Assembly: GCA_937926205.1 (NCBI GenBank)
Contig: CALEYL010000030.1
Coordinates: 1 to 23,586 of the forward strand
Direction of reading: 5' to 3'
Length of the DNA: 23,586 nucleotides
Origin: an uncultured Saprospiraceae bacterium
Lineage (GTDB): Bacteria > Bacteroidota > Bacteroidia > Chitinophagales > Saprospiraceae
Positions 1 to 7,121 of this stretch are shown piece by piece. The number at the start of each line of letters is the position of its first letter. The stretch's first letter is position 1. Under the pieces are notes generated by a model that was not told the origin of the DNA, did no database searches, and saw only the letters and a list, made by a program, of their open reading frames with translations. The position numbers and the translations under genes are program-made.

Positions 1-295
1 TACGTTCTTTGAGTTGTGTATAAACCGTAGCTGCCGGCAGGCAGGCGTCCACCGTCTACCGTTATTATTGATGATTGATGATTACATGATTTATAATTGG
101 TGATGTGGGCATACAAAATCAACGAGTCGGCTGTTTATCGCCCCGGCATTTTCAAATCACCAAATCATCAAAACTTGTCCCGCCCAAGCGGGGTCATCAA
201 ATTACCAGAATCTTTCGCAAACGGCACGCTGCTTTTCATTTACCGGCTGCCGGCGTCCCGGCATCATCAAATTTTCAAATACTCAAATCACCAAA
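1..295. other. Gene-free left edge with short repeats
   Basis: No convincing coding sequence is present. The stretch holds a GC-rich palindrome near 31-40 (CTGCCGGCAG), a run of ATTGATG/ATTTATA/ATTGGTG-like words at about 66-107 reading on the plus strand, and two arrays of CAAATnnn octamers (described separately) reading ATTTGnnn on the minus strand. The short open frames here are repeat-derived and have no protein-like character. Confidence 0.6.
153..176 (-). repeat. Octamer array ATTTGnnn, three units
   Basis: On the plus strand the units CAAATCAC, CAAATCAT and CAAAACTT start at 153, 161 and 169, an exact period of 8. The same octamer family recurs at 268-299 and 3550-3581. Confidence 0.7.
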
Positions 296-299
296 TCAT
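268..299 (-). repeat. Octamer array ATTTGnnn, four units, overlapping a stop codon
   Basis: CAAAT starts at 268, 276, 284 and 292 (plus strand), an exact period of 8 with variable three-base tails TTT, ACT, CAC, CAT. Read on the minus strand this is ATTTGnnn repeated directly behind the glucosaminidase gene. The last unit overlaps its TGA stop at 296-298. Confidence 0.8.
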
Positions 300-1324
300 C
301 TCCTCACGGCCCGGATCAAATCAAAATCTAAGCGCCACAACTCATACGTTTCGATGATGTAGGAAATGTTTTTATGATAACGCTTGCTGGTGGCATACCC
401 CGACATGCGCAAACCTGCGGCACAAGCGGCGTAATAGGGCAAAACCGTTTCGCCACTAAAAAAATCCTCCGGTGCAAACCCTGAACTGGCTTCGTATGAC
501 AGCGCCGCTTCCCGGATATCGCAGGGGCCGCCCACCGGAAAAGCAGACCAAATCCAGCCGTAACAGCCTTTTTTGCCCATGCCGCAGTTGCGCGTCAGCA
601 ATTGGGTGTGACGGCTGTAGCTGTCGCCGGAAGAATGGTAGACCTCAAAGCGATCGTAAAAATTGTCGTCGTGGGATCGGAAAACGCCAATTGCCGGCGC
701 GTTATATGTAAAATCGCCGTCGTGTAAATCGCCCGAACGGCCACTGCGGATTTTTTGCTGGGCCGAAGGGCGGTGGCGGGCTTTGATGCCAAAATGGTTG
801 TTGCTGTTTCTGGTAAGGTTCGACTGGCCGGCGGCCGATTCCAGCAGCCCCTGCGCCAGTTTGATGCTGGCCGGCACTTTGGAGTGGTACATGTCGCGGA
901 GTGCCAGGTTTTTATAAGTGTCTATGTATTGAACATATCGGACAGCCTGCCGCATTTTCCCTTTTGAAAACCCGGCTTCGCGCAGTTTTTCCAGGACACG
1001 GGCCTTGTCCCAGGTAAGCTGCACGCGGAGGGCCTTGCTGCTGTTGAAAAGCCTTTTTTCAGATTGGATTTCTGTGTTGTCGTCCTGCGAAACTTCCAGA
1101 TTGTAAAAATCCTGAAGCGCCGTTTTGGAATATTGCCCCAATACGCTGAGTCCTTCCCGATAAGCATCGGTCAGATGCTCAATAATGGGCAAACCTGATA
1201 CTTCTTCCCATCGGTTCTGGTAGAAATACAAACCGTAGAACAGCGCCGTGAGGGCAGTTATGCCAACGACGAAACTGCGTACTGTTTGAGACAGGTATCC
1301 CATGGTGGCCATGATGGTGCTCAT
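296..1324 (-). CDS. Membrane-anchored glucosaminidase (peptidoglycan hydrolase)
   Basis: This 342-aa protein is a predicted endo-beta-N-acetylglucosaminidase of the FlgJ/LytG-type glucosaminidase family, which cuts the glycan strands of peptidoglycan. Residues about 14-34 form one hydrophobic segment (VRSFVVGITALTALFYGLYF), so the enzyme is probably anchored in the inner membrane with its domain in the periplasm. The family core is visible: VPASIKLAQGLLESAAGQS at about 150-168, with E162 as likely catalytic acid, then NNHFGIKA at 175-182, and the C-terminal GYATSKRYHKNISYIIETY region at 309-327. Between these is an unusual Cys/Gly/Trp-rich stretch (about 246-296, C247, C254, C268) where relatives have a short linker. 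The predicted start leaves a short basic-free N-terminus; no strong promoter was found close upstream. The stop overlaps an octamer array. The family call is confident, the exact role in wall growth is not known. Confidence 0.88.
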   Translation of the reverse strand: MSTIMATMGYLSQTVRSFVVGITALTALFYGLYFYQNRWEEVSGLPIIEHLTDAYREGLSVLGQYSKTALQDFYNLEVSQDDNTEIQSEKRLFNSSKALRVQLTWDKARVLEKLREAGFSKGKMRQAVRYVQYIDTYKNLALRDMYHSKVPASIKLAQGLLESAAGQSNLTRNSNNHFGIKARHRPSAQQKIRSGRSGDLHDGDFTYNAPAIGVFRSHDDNFYDRFEVYHSSGDSYSRHTQLLTRNCGMGKKGCYGWIWSAFPVGGPCDIREAALSYEASSGFAPEDFFSGETVLPYYAACAAGLRMSGYATSKRYHKNISYIIETYELWRLDFDLIRAVRR

Positions 1325-1545
1325 TGCCTGTTTAATTTCAATTTGTTCGGTATGTAGAGTTGCCCTTTAAAAGAGCGTTGGGCATTTGAAGCACAATGTA
1401 TTGAATTTATGGAAATTAATGGCGCACTTAGTTCCGGCATTTAAGGTATGGCTTATTTAGAGGGATGGAAGGTAGCTTTGTGAGGAAAAACCGGAAACTG
1501 CTCCATAAGTTGGTGCAATCCCGATGAACCAAAGGTAATTTTACT

Positions 1546-3216
1546 TTATGACTTGATGAATTTTCCCGTAATTACCCGATTCCCTTCTATCAGCCGAATG
1601 ACATAGCTGCCCGGAATGAGTTGGCTAACGTCAATTCCTTCTCCGTTCCATTTCTGACTTAGCAATACCCGGCCATTCAGGTCGGTGATCTCATAGCTTG
1701 AAGCTCGAGGGACATTTGCGGCAATGGTGAGCAGGTCGCCGACGGGGTTGGGAAAGAGTTTCAGGGATGCAGCATTATGCGTTTCATTGGTGGAAGTGAG
1801 GAGCTCAGAGAAATAATAATAGGTATCTGAATTTAACTGCCAGTCGTTAAATTGGGCGTTCAGAGAATAACGCTTCTCCGAGAATAGCTTGGCATCATAG
1901 AAGTACAAATAATAGGCGGTACTTTCCCATGTTGGATAAACCAGGTCTGCTATATCTACCGTTAAGTCATATTCTTTCACTTGTCTTTCTGTGCCATACC
2001 AGTTTTCATTGGCGATATTCCACCTGTAGGTAGCTACATCAATTACATTTCCAGCCACATCGTAAGCATAGGTTTGTTTGCCGTAATTGACCATTCCGCT
2101 TAAAGAATTCAGCCAATACCTAGTAATTTTTTCACTCACTTTTCCTTCAGGCGTATAACTGTAGGTATAGTCATAAACCGGCCTGTAGAAAACCCAGTTT
2201 TCTATATTTTCAGAATAGTCATAGTAGTCAACTGAAGCCAGAGTACCATCTGCGTTGTGGGAATATACAGTTTTGATAGATTTTTTCCAGGTGCTGCTGG
2301 AGAAAACCCAGTCATACCTTACCTCTTCTTCCAGAATATTATCCGGATTATATACGTAAACCTTTCTATCTATACCAAACCAATTATTCAGTTCAAGATT
2401 CCAATCGTATTTTTGAGAATCTATTATCCTTCCCAAAGCGTTAAAATCCAGAGTGTATCTATGATAATTTTCCCAACTCCCGTCTGCGGAATTCCAATGT
2501 GCAAAAACTGCCTCAATAACCCTACCATCAAGGTCGAAAGTATAATTTTGGCGATCGCTGGTGGTGGATAATTCCCACCCATTGTCAACCCAATTATATC
2601 CAATACATTCGATAAAATACCCGGCGGCATTTATCATACATACTGTTTTCATAACAGGCTTCCAGTCATTGGCAGTAGTATTCCAGATTTCATAGATTTC
2701 ATCAAAATGGGTAAGTGTATTAATAAAAAAGGACCTTTCAATGGGTTCCCAGTTGCCAGCGCCCAGGTTCCATTGATAAAATCGTTCTTCCGTTAAATCA
2801 CCATTTAAATCCGTATTCTCAGTATATTGATGGTAAGGAATCCATGCCAATGTAATGGTATCCCAGTTGAATTCGGTGAGGACATACTCATTGACCGTAT
2901 TATTGTGTACTTGCTTATACGAAAGCATCCATTCATTTGTTGAGGTATTCCAACTGGACTCAATTAATTCAACAGCTTCCCCATCATCATTATAGGTATA
3001 AGCTGATTTTTTGTTGTTCATGATCACTACGCTATCCAGTTTCAGCAAAGGCAAGAATCCATTTTTGGCGCCAGATAAATGTCGCTTTGTTTGTTTTAGT
3101 CCGGGTGCCTGTTCGAGGGCTGGATTATTCTTTAATCTTTTGAAAAAATCATAGGGTTGTGCCTCGGAATACAACGTACCTGCAATCAACAGGATGAATA
3201 GGAAAAGTTTTTTCAT
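1546..3216 (-). CDS. T9SS type A cargo protein with W/N-rich repeats
   Basis: This 556-aa secreted protein has a Sec signal peptide at 1-20 (MKKLFLFILLIAGTLYSEAQ). From about residue 60 to 430 it is built of roughly nine degenerate repeats of about 40-45 residues with the pattern Y-x-W-N-(x5)-W-(x~10)-Y-x-(Y/F)-(x4)-G, somewhat like YD/RHS-type beta repeats. The last ~70 residues are a T9SS type A sorting domain: LKLFPNPVGD, then YEITDLNGRVLL, SQLIPGSYVIRL and the basic end TGKFIKS. It should therefore cross the outer membrane by T9SS and be released or fixed at the surface. No enzymatic motif is visible; adhesion or matrix function is only a guess. A weak promoter-like TAAGTTTC lies at 3248-3255 on the minus strand. 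It stands alone between two unrelated minus-strand genes. Confidence 0.88.
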   Translation of the reverse strand: MKKLFLFILLIAGTLYSEAQPYDFFKRLKNNPALEQAPGLKQTKRHLSGAKNGFLPLLKLDSVVIMNNKKSAYTYNDDGEAVELIESSWNTSTNEWMLSYKQVHNNTVNEYVLTEFNWDTITLAWIPYHQYTENTDLNGDLTEERFYQWNLGAGNWEPIERSFFINTLTHFDEIYEIWNTTANDWKPVMKTVCMINAAGYFIECIGYNWVDNGWELSTTSDRQNYTFDLDGRVIEAVFAHWNSADGSWENYHRYTLDFNALGRIIDSQKYDWNLELNNWFGIDRKVYVYNPDNILEEEVRYDWVFSSSTWKKSIKTVYSHNADGTLASVDYYDYSENIENWVFYRPVYDYTYSYTPEGKVSEKITRYWLNSLSGMVNYGKQTYAYDVAGNVIDVATYRWNIANENWYGTERQVKEYDLTVDIADLVYPTWESTAYYLYFYDAKLFSEKRYSLNAQFNDWQLNSDTYYYFSELLTSTNETHNAASLKLFPNPVGDLLTIAANVPRASSYEITDLNGRVLLSQKWNGEGIDVSQLIPGSYVIRLIEGNRVITGKFIKS

Positions 3217-3328
3217 GGTTATTTGCCTATAATTAAATCTTCATAAAGAAACTTACACAAGCAGGAAAGGGTTCACGCTCAACACCAGAGGTACTCGCTT
3301 CGAGAGGTGGAGATGCCGAGATTTTGTA

Positions 3329-3361
3329 TTTGCCATGCTGTCGTGAGAACAGGTAGCTTTG
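3329..3361 (+). promoter_or_regulatory. Bacteroidota-type promoter without an evident gene
   Basis: TTTG at 3329-3332, a 21-nt spacer, then TAGCTTTG at 3354-3361 match both boxes of the Bacteroidota primary sigma factor consensus. Transcription would start near 3368 on the plus strand, antisense to nothing annotated at first and then antisense to the TPR gene. It could drive a small RNA or be a chance match. Confidence 0.35.
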
Positions 3362-3549
3362 CAGCCAGATTAAAGCAGTTTTCTCAAGGCAAAGAGATCA
3401 ATGGAATGCTTTTTTTTCTTTGCAGAAGCAATTTAAGGAGATTTTTCTTAAAATACAAAGATCAGGATCGCTCGAAGAGGGCTTTACAATCAAGCACAAA
3501 AAGGAATGCCGCAATTGTCATCATACTGACATCCCAAGCACCCAATTGT

Positions 3550-3581
3550 CAAATCTTCAAATTACCAAATTTTCAAATTGC
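3550..3581 (-). repeat. Octamer array ATTTGnnn behind the TPR gene
   Basis: On the plus strand the units CAAATCTT, CAAATTAC, CAAATTTT and CAAATTGC start at 3550, 3558, 3566 and 3574, exactly 8 apart; a degenerate fifth unit CAATT is at 3543. Read on the minus strand, the array begins a few bases after the TPR gene stop (TGA, 3586-3588). Confidence 0.8.
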
Positions 3582-3585
3582 CCAT

Positions 3586-5193
3586 TCAATACCGCATCAT
3601 CAACTCCTGCTGATGCTGCAAAAAAGGATCATTGGGCGCAAAATTGAGGGCCCGGTTAAACATGTTGAGGGCTGTCGCATAATTTTGTCTGCGGAAATAA
3701 AAGTAGGCTGCCGACTGATAAGCGGTGGTTACCCAGCTGTCGCGGCGCGGCGTTTGGCCAAAATTGCCGAGCAGGCGTTCAAATTCGTTTAAAGCAATCA
3801 GGCCTTCGTCTTCATTTTGCAGGTCAAATAAAGCCCGGATGCGGTCAGCGCGGTAGCACAGTTCCATATCGCACACATAAGGGTATTTCTGCAGGAAAGG
3901 ATAGCGCTGCTTGTAATTCTGGAGCAGGGGCAATCCTTTTTCGTAGTTGCGTTCCTGCGTCAGGGTCTGTTGAATGGCGCTGGCCAAAAATCGCTGGGCG
4001 GTCGTATCGGCAGGATCTATCCGGTAAAGAGAATCCATACACGCCGCGATGCGCTCGCTTTGATTGCCCTGTATGGCCAGGTATTGTGCCTTGCGCAGGA
4101 AATATATTTTTTTGATTTGCCGCGCCGGTTCCCGGCCAGCCGGCAGACGCCGCAAAAACAGGTCGTAAGTGCGTGTCAGGTTTTCCATTGCAGATGGGCC
4201 GGCCACAGCCTTTGCTGCAAGTTCGGAAAAGTAATCTAATATTTTCTGCTGCACCTCGCGCGTGGGATAGTCGCGGCACAGTGCAAAAAGCGGATCGAGG
4301 GTTTCCATCCGGTCGGGGCTGGCGACAGCCGACAACTGATACAGACAGGCATAACGCGCATAATCATGACGCGGAGCAGGATACAGGCGGCGGGCTTCAT
4401 CCAGTTCAACCAGCGCTTTCTGATAGTTGTTGCGGCGGTATAGCGACAAGCCCTGCTGGTAATGCAACACGCCGACCAGTTGCAGCAAGCGGATGCGGTC
4501 CTGTTCCGGAAGGTAGTAGTGGTAAAAGAGGCTTTTCGTAGCGCCTGTTTTTAACTCCAAAGGATTCAACAGTTTCATTTCCACCAAAAACTGAAGGTAT
4601 TCCTGCATGTAGCGCTCGTCTGCTTTTTCACCATTGTCCGATTGATCAAAGGTACGGACAGCGAGTTGTTCGGAACCATCGCGGACGGAAGGATAAATGC
4701 GACGCGGCTCAATCAGAATGTCGAATGGCAAACCAAAATTGCTGAGAAACAGCGCATACAAAGCCGTAGCTGTAGCGTCATTATAAGTACCGTTTTTGAA
4801 CAAGGATTCAAAACTGGCGTTTGATTCGTATTGTTTGAAGTAAAATTGCCGCAGGGTTTCTTCTATTTGCTGAACCGCTTTGCGGACTGGCTTCCGGCGG
4901 ATGTTGTCGGTTTCCATCAAGCGAAAAGTTTCTTCGATGCTCAGGCGTATTTTCTGCTGGGCAGCGCGATCTTTAACGCTGGCGGTAGACATCAGGATGT
5001 GGAGTTGCTCTTCCCAACTCATGGACTTTTCAACAGCAACTTCCGCTTCGCCTTTCAGGGCGCCTCCTTTGGGCGTCAGTTCATTGTAGCTTGCCACGCC
5101 GGATTGCGCCGAAAGCATAATGATGTTGCAGGCAAAGGCAAGACAGGTTGTTGTAAAGGCGTTTAGCTGGTGTATTCTTTTGATGCTGGACAT
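3586..5193 (-). CDS. Secreted TPR protein with degenerate transglutaminase-like region
   Basis: This is a 535-aa exported protein. I start it at the ATG at 5193 (MSSIKRIHQ...), because the upstream in-frame start at 5232 is a TTG lying inside a promoter box. The N-terminus gives a signal peptide ending near MLSAQS. Residues about 120-230 follow a Bacteroidota family I recognise from memory, in which a transglutaminase-like motif (N-C-V-[ST]-A-[ST]-A-L-Y-A-L, later P-T-H-V-Y) is followed by TPR-like helices. Here the same stretch reads NDATATALYALFLSNFG (138 onward) and EPRRIY (162-167), so the Cys position holds Asp and the His position holds Arg. The remainder is helical with TPR-like units, clearest at the C-terminus (SAAYFYFRRQNYATALNMFN). 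I infer a non-catalytic protein. The partner or substrate is unknown. Confidence 0.75.
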   Translation of the reverse strand: MSSIKRIHQLNAFTTTCLAFACNIIMLSAQSGVASYNELTPKGGALKGEAEVAVEKSMSWEEQLHILMSTASVKDRAAQQKIRLSIEETFRLMETDNIRRKPVRKAVQQIEETLRQFYFKQYESNASFESLFKNGTYNDATATALYALFLSNFGLPFDILIEPRRIYPSVRDGSEQLAVRTFDQSDNGEKADERYMQEYLQFLVEMKLLNPLELKTGATKSLFYHYYLPEQDRIRLLQLVGVLHYQQGLSLYRRNNYQKALVELDEARRLYPAPRHDYARYACLYQLSAVASPDRMETLDPLFALCRDYPTREVQQKILDYFSELAAKAVAGPSAMENLTRTYDLFLRRLPAGREPARQIKKIYFLRKAQYLAIQGNQSERIAACMDSLYRIDPADTTAQRFLASAIQQTLTQERNYEKGLPLLQNYKQRYPFLQKYPYVCDMELCYRADRIRALFDLQNEDEGLIALNEFERLLGNFGQTPRRDSWVTTAYQSAAYFYFRRQNYATALNMFNRALNFAPNDPFLQHQQELMMRY

Positions 5194-5229
5194 GGGCTTG
5201 GCGGAGATAGAGCAGTTGGTAAATTTTGA

Positions 5230-5237
5230 CAAATGTA
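5230..5237 (-). promoter_or_regulatory. Promoter -7 box for the TPR gene
   Basis: On the minus strand this reads TACATTTG, a perfect TAnnTTTG box. It would start transcription near 5222 and give a leader of about 30 nt before the ATG at 5193. No clear -33 TTG was seen at the expected distance. The box overlaps the alternative upstream TTG codon, which argues against that start. A small GAGCG/CGCTC dyad lies just upstream (5245-5258). Confidence 0.5.
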
Positions 5238-5301
5238 AAACTTTGAGCGATAACGCTCCTTAAGATATTGCAGTATACGTTTCCTGATTAAATGATGTTT
5301 C

Positions 5302-5754
5302 ATGACAAATCAAGCAATAAAGCCCGAAAACGCCACGCTGACCGAACTCCTTGAAGGAGGCCCCATTCTTTTGTTTGACGGGGTTTGCAACCTTTGTAAC
5401 GCTTCCGTGCAATTTATTTTAAAAAGAGACGCCAAAGCTTTGTTTCGATTTGCCTCCCTGCAGTCGCCCACGGGCCAGGCACTTCTGAAATTTGTCGGTT
5501 TGCCGGTCGGAGAGATCAACACGGTGATCCTTTTTGAAAAGGGAAAACCCTACCTGCGCTCCGATGCCGGCCTGCGCATTGCCCGGCTTCTCCCCGGCTT
5601 GTGGCCCCTCCTCTATGGCTTGATCGTGATTCCCCGCCCGCTGCGTCACGCGGTTTACGACTGGATTGCACGCAACCGGTATCGCTGGTTTGGCAAACAG
5701 GAATCCTGTCTGTTACCGACTCCGGAATGGAAAGCCCGTTTCATTGATGTGTAA
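5302..5754 (+). CDS. DCC-family thiol-disulfide oxidoreductase (DUF393)
   Basis: This 150-aa protein belongs to the DCC (DUF393, YuxK-like) family of thioredoxin-fold proteins. The family signature is clear near the N-terminus: LLFDGVCNLCN, with DGVC at 26-29 and the CxxC pair C29/C32. Further family features are FRFASLQSPTGQ, the mid-protein SDAGLRIARLLPG and the RPLRHAVYDWIARNRYRWFG block before the C-terminus. No signal peptide is visible, so it is probably cytoplasmic, and the hydrophobic LWPLLYGLIVIP stretch is usual for the family. Its physiological substrate is not known. It is divergent from the TPR gene; a weak TACGTTTC box lies at 5276-5283. The DUF4197 gene follows in the same direction 108 nt later. 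Confidence 0.9.
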   Translation: MTNQAIKPENATLTELLEGGPILLFDGVCNLCNASVQFILKRDAKALFRFASLQSPTGQALLKFVGLPVGEINTVILFEKGKPYLRSDAGLRIARLLPGLWPLLYGLIVIPRPLRHAVYDWIARNRYRWFGKQESCLLPTPEWKARFIDV

Positions 5755-5861
5755 AAATAACTTTTACATAACAGCCTCGCCTGTGACGATCGCGTTATAT
5801 CGCCAGTCAAAAGATCACAATGCAACGATCTCTTACTCATTCACTGAAAAACAAACTGACA

Positions 5862-6572
5862 ATGCTGAACAAAATTGCTGTCTTCTCGATGATCCTCTTC
5901 ATGGTATCCTGCTCCCCTGCGCAATTGCAACAGGCGCTCGGTACTGTACTCGATACGCCGCTGACTTCCGCTGAAGCCGGCGCAGGCCTGAAAGAAGCCC
6001 TTAATATAGGTATTAGCAAAGGCTCTGATCAGTTGTCGCAAGTAGACGGCTACTTCAAAAGCCCTTACAAAATCCTGCTGCCGGCAGAAGCGCGAAAAAT
6101 TACCGATAAACTGAAAAACGTACCCGGGTTTGCCAGTGTGGAAAATACAATCCTTGAAAAAATCAACCGCGGCGCCGAAGATGCAGCCAAAAAAGCCAAA
6201 CCGATTTTCGTAGACGCCATCAGAGGCATGACTTTTTCGGATGCCATGAACATCCTTCTGGGTGAAAAAGATGCCGCAACGCGCTATCTCGAACGCACAA
6301 CTTCAGATAAATTGTATCAGGAATTCAACCCGGTCATCGTGGAGTCGCTCGATAAATTCAGCGCCCGCAAGTATTGGAGCGACGCCGTTACCGCTTACAA
6401 CAAAATTCCGTTTGTGGAAAGGGCAAATCCGAGCCTGGATGAATACGTTACCAAAGAAGCTTTGTCCGGTCTGTTTGCCATGGTGCAAAAAGAAGAGTTG
6501 AATATCCGTCAAAACATTGGCGCCCGGACCAGTGATTTGCTGAAAAAGGTCTTTGCAAAGCAGGATAAATGA
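5862..6572 (+). CDS. DUF4197 lipoprotein
   Basis: This 236-aa protein of the DUF4197 family starts at the ATG at 5862 (MLNKIAVFSMILFMVSCSP), because that start gives a clean lipoprotein signal with lipobox MVSC and Cys17. It is preceded by an A-rich stretch typical of Bacteroidota starts. An in-frame ATG at 5820 would add 14 polar residues and is less likely. Family features include GLKEALNIGISKGSDQLS, the PYKILLPAEARKI segment, the AKPIFVDAIRGMTFSDAMNILLG core and the final YVTKEALSGLFAMVQKEE helix. The protein is expected in the periplasm or on an inner face of the outer membrane. The biochemical function of the family is not established. Its stop codon is immediately followed by a TGTCTGTCTTTAG repeat element. 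Confidence 0.88.
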   Translation: MLNKIAVFSMILFMVSCSPAQLQQALGTVLDTPLTSAEAGAGLKEALNIGISKGSDQLSQVDGYFKSPYKILLPAEARKITDKLKNVPGFASVENTILEKINRGAEDAAKKAKPIFVDAIRGMTFSDAMNILLGEKDAATRYLERTTSDKLYQEFNPVIVESLDKFSARKYWSDAVTAYNKIPFVERANPSLDEYVTKEALSGLFAMVQKEELNIRQNIGARTSDLLKKVFAKQDK

Positions 6573-6696
6573 TGTCTGTCTTTAGCGTCCGATAGCTGCG
6601 TTACGCTCGGCCCCAAAATCGGTCATCCCGCCCCAGGCGGGGCTTCCGCTTTTGTGGCCTTCTCGTGCCTTGCTCTCAAACTCTAAAGAACAGACA
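6573..6696. repeat. Terminal-inverted-repeat element directly after the DUF4197 stop
   Basis: The left end TGTCTGTCTTTAG (6573-6585) begins at the first base after the TGA stop. The right end CTAAAGAACAGACA (6683-6696) is its inverse with one extra base. Inside is a CCCGCC/GGCGGG dyad and a 38-nt block (6589-6626) that recurs at 21681-21718 with four mismatches. There is no open frame, so it resembles a MITE or a REP-type element. Confidence 0.65.
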
Positions 6697-6710
6697 TGGG
6701 CTACAATAAA

Positions 6711-6780
6711 TAGTCTTTAGCGTCCGGTTAGCTATGTCGTTGATAACAGGAGACATCCCGGTTTTTTGAGATGTCTCCTG
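6711..6780. repeat. Degenerate repeat copy plus 11-bp-stem hairpin
   Basis: AGTCTTTAGCGTCCG at 6711-6725 repeats the beginning of the element at 6573 (shared CTTTAGCGTCCG). It is followed by a perfect inverted repeat, CAGGAGACATC at 6747-6757 and GATGTCTCCTG at 6770-6780, with a 12-nt loop. No T-run follows on either strand, so this is not an obvious intrinsic terminator. Confidence 0.55.
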
Positions 6781-6829
6781 CAAATCAGGGGCTATTTTGA
6801 TCCGGGAATATGCGTTGCCTGTTTTATGT

Positions 6830-6918
6830 CGCGGAGTCTCGCGGAATAAAGTCCTCTGTTTTACGAATCACGTCATGAAACTCCGTGAAACCCCGCGTTT
6901 ACTCCGCGGAACTCCGTG
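6830..6918. repeat. Inverted arrays of an ACTCCGYG word at 10-11 bp spacing
   Basis: CGCGGAGT and CGCGGAAT start at 6830 and 6840. Their inverse words ACTCCGTG, ACCCCGCG, ACTCCGCG and ACTCCGTG start at 6880, 6890, 6901 and 6911. The spacing of 10-11 bp is one DNA helical turn. It lies in the gap between the converging DUF4197 and VCBS genes. Confidence 0.6.
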
Positions 6919-7121
6919 TAATTTTTCGTGGGACGAATAAACACATGAAGCATACGAACAGCTTAGCCACAGATTCACATGTCTCATGCCATTGTTGCTA
7001 CATTTTGAAATTTTGCAAGTGCAGCGTACCGAAACAACAAGCAGCAGGGTGGCCGATTTCTGTGCCGGGTATAACGTAGCTATCGAACTCATCCCCTACC
7101 GTCCACAGAAACTAAGTCCCC
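6919..7121. other. Gene-free stretch, nothing recognised
   Basis: This is the remainder of the 549-nt gap between two converging genes. I see no coding sequence, RNA gene or clear terminator. Short open frames on both strands are rich in Cys, Ser and His and show no family resemblance. Confidence 0.4.

Larger units (their letters stand above)
3217..3585. other. Intergenic region with orphan plus-strand promoter
   Basis: The 369-nt gap between the TPR gene and the T9SS cargo gene holds no convincing protein. Open frames starting near 3307 (ATG) and 3420 (TTG) run into the octamer array and the antisense of the TPR gene. It does contain a consensus-like plus-strand promoter (3329-3361) and an octamer repeat array at its left end as read from the TPR gene (3550-3581). 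Confidence 0.5.

Noticed and set aside
1530..1537. Minus-strand TACCTTTG box as the glucosaminidase promoter
   Set aside because: It would give a leader of about 200 nt and has no -33 partner; a chance match is as likely.
5194..5232. Upstream start of the TPR gene
   Set aside because: The codon at 5232 is TTG and overlaps a TACATTTG promoter box; the ATG at 5193 begins a normal signal peptide.
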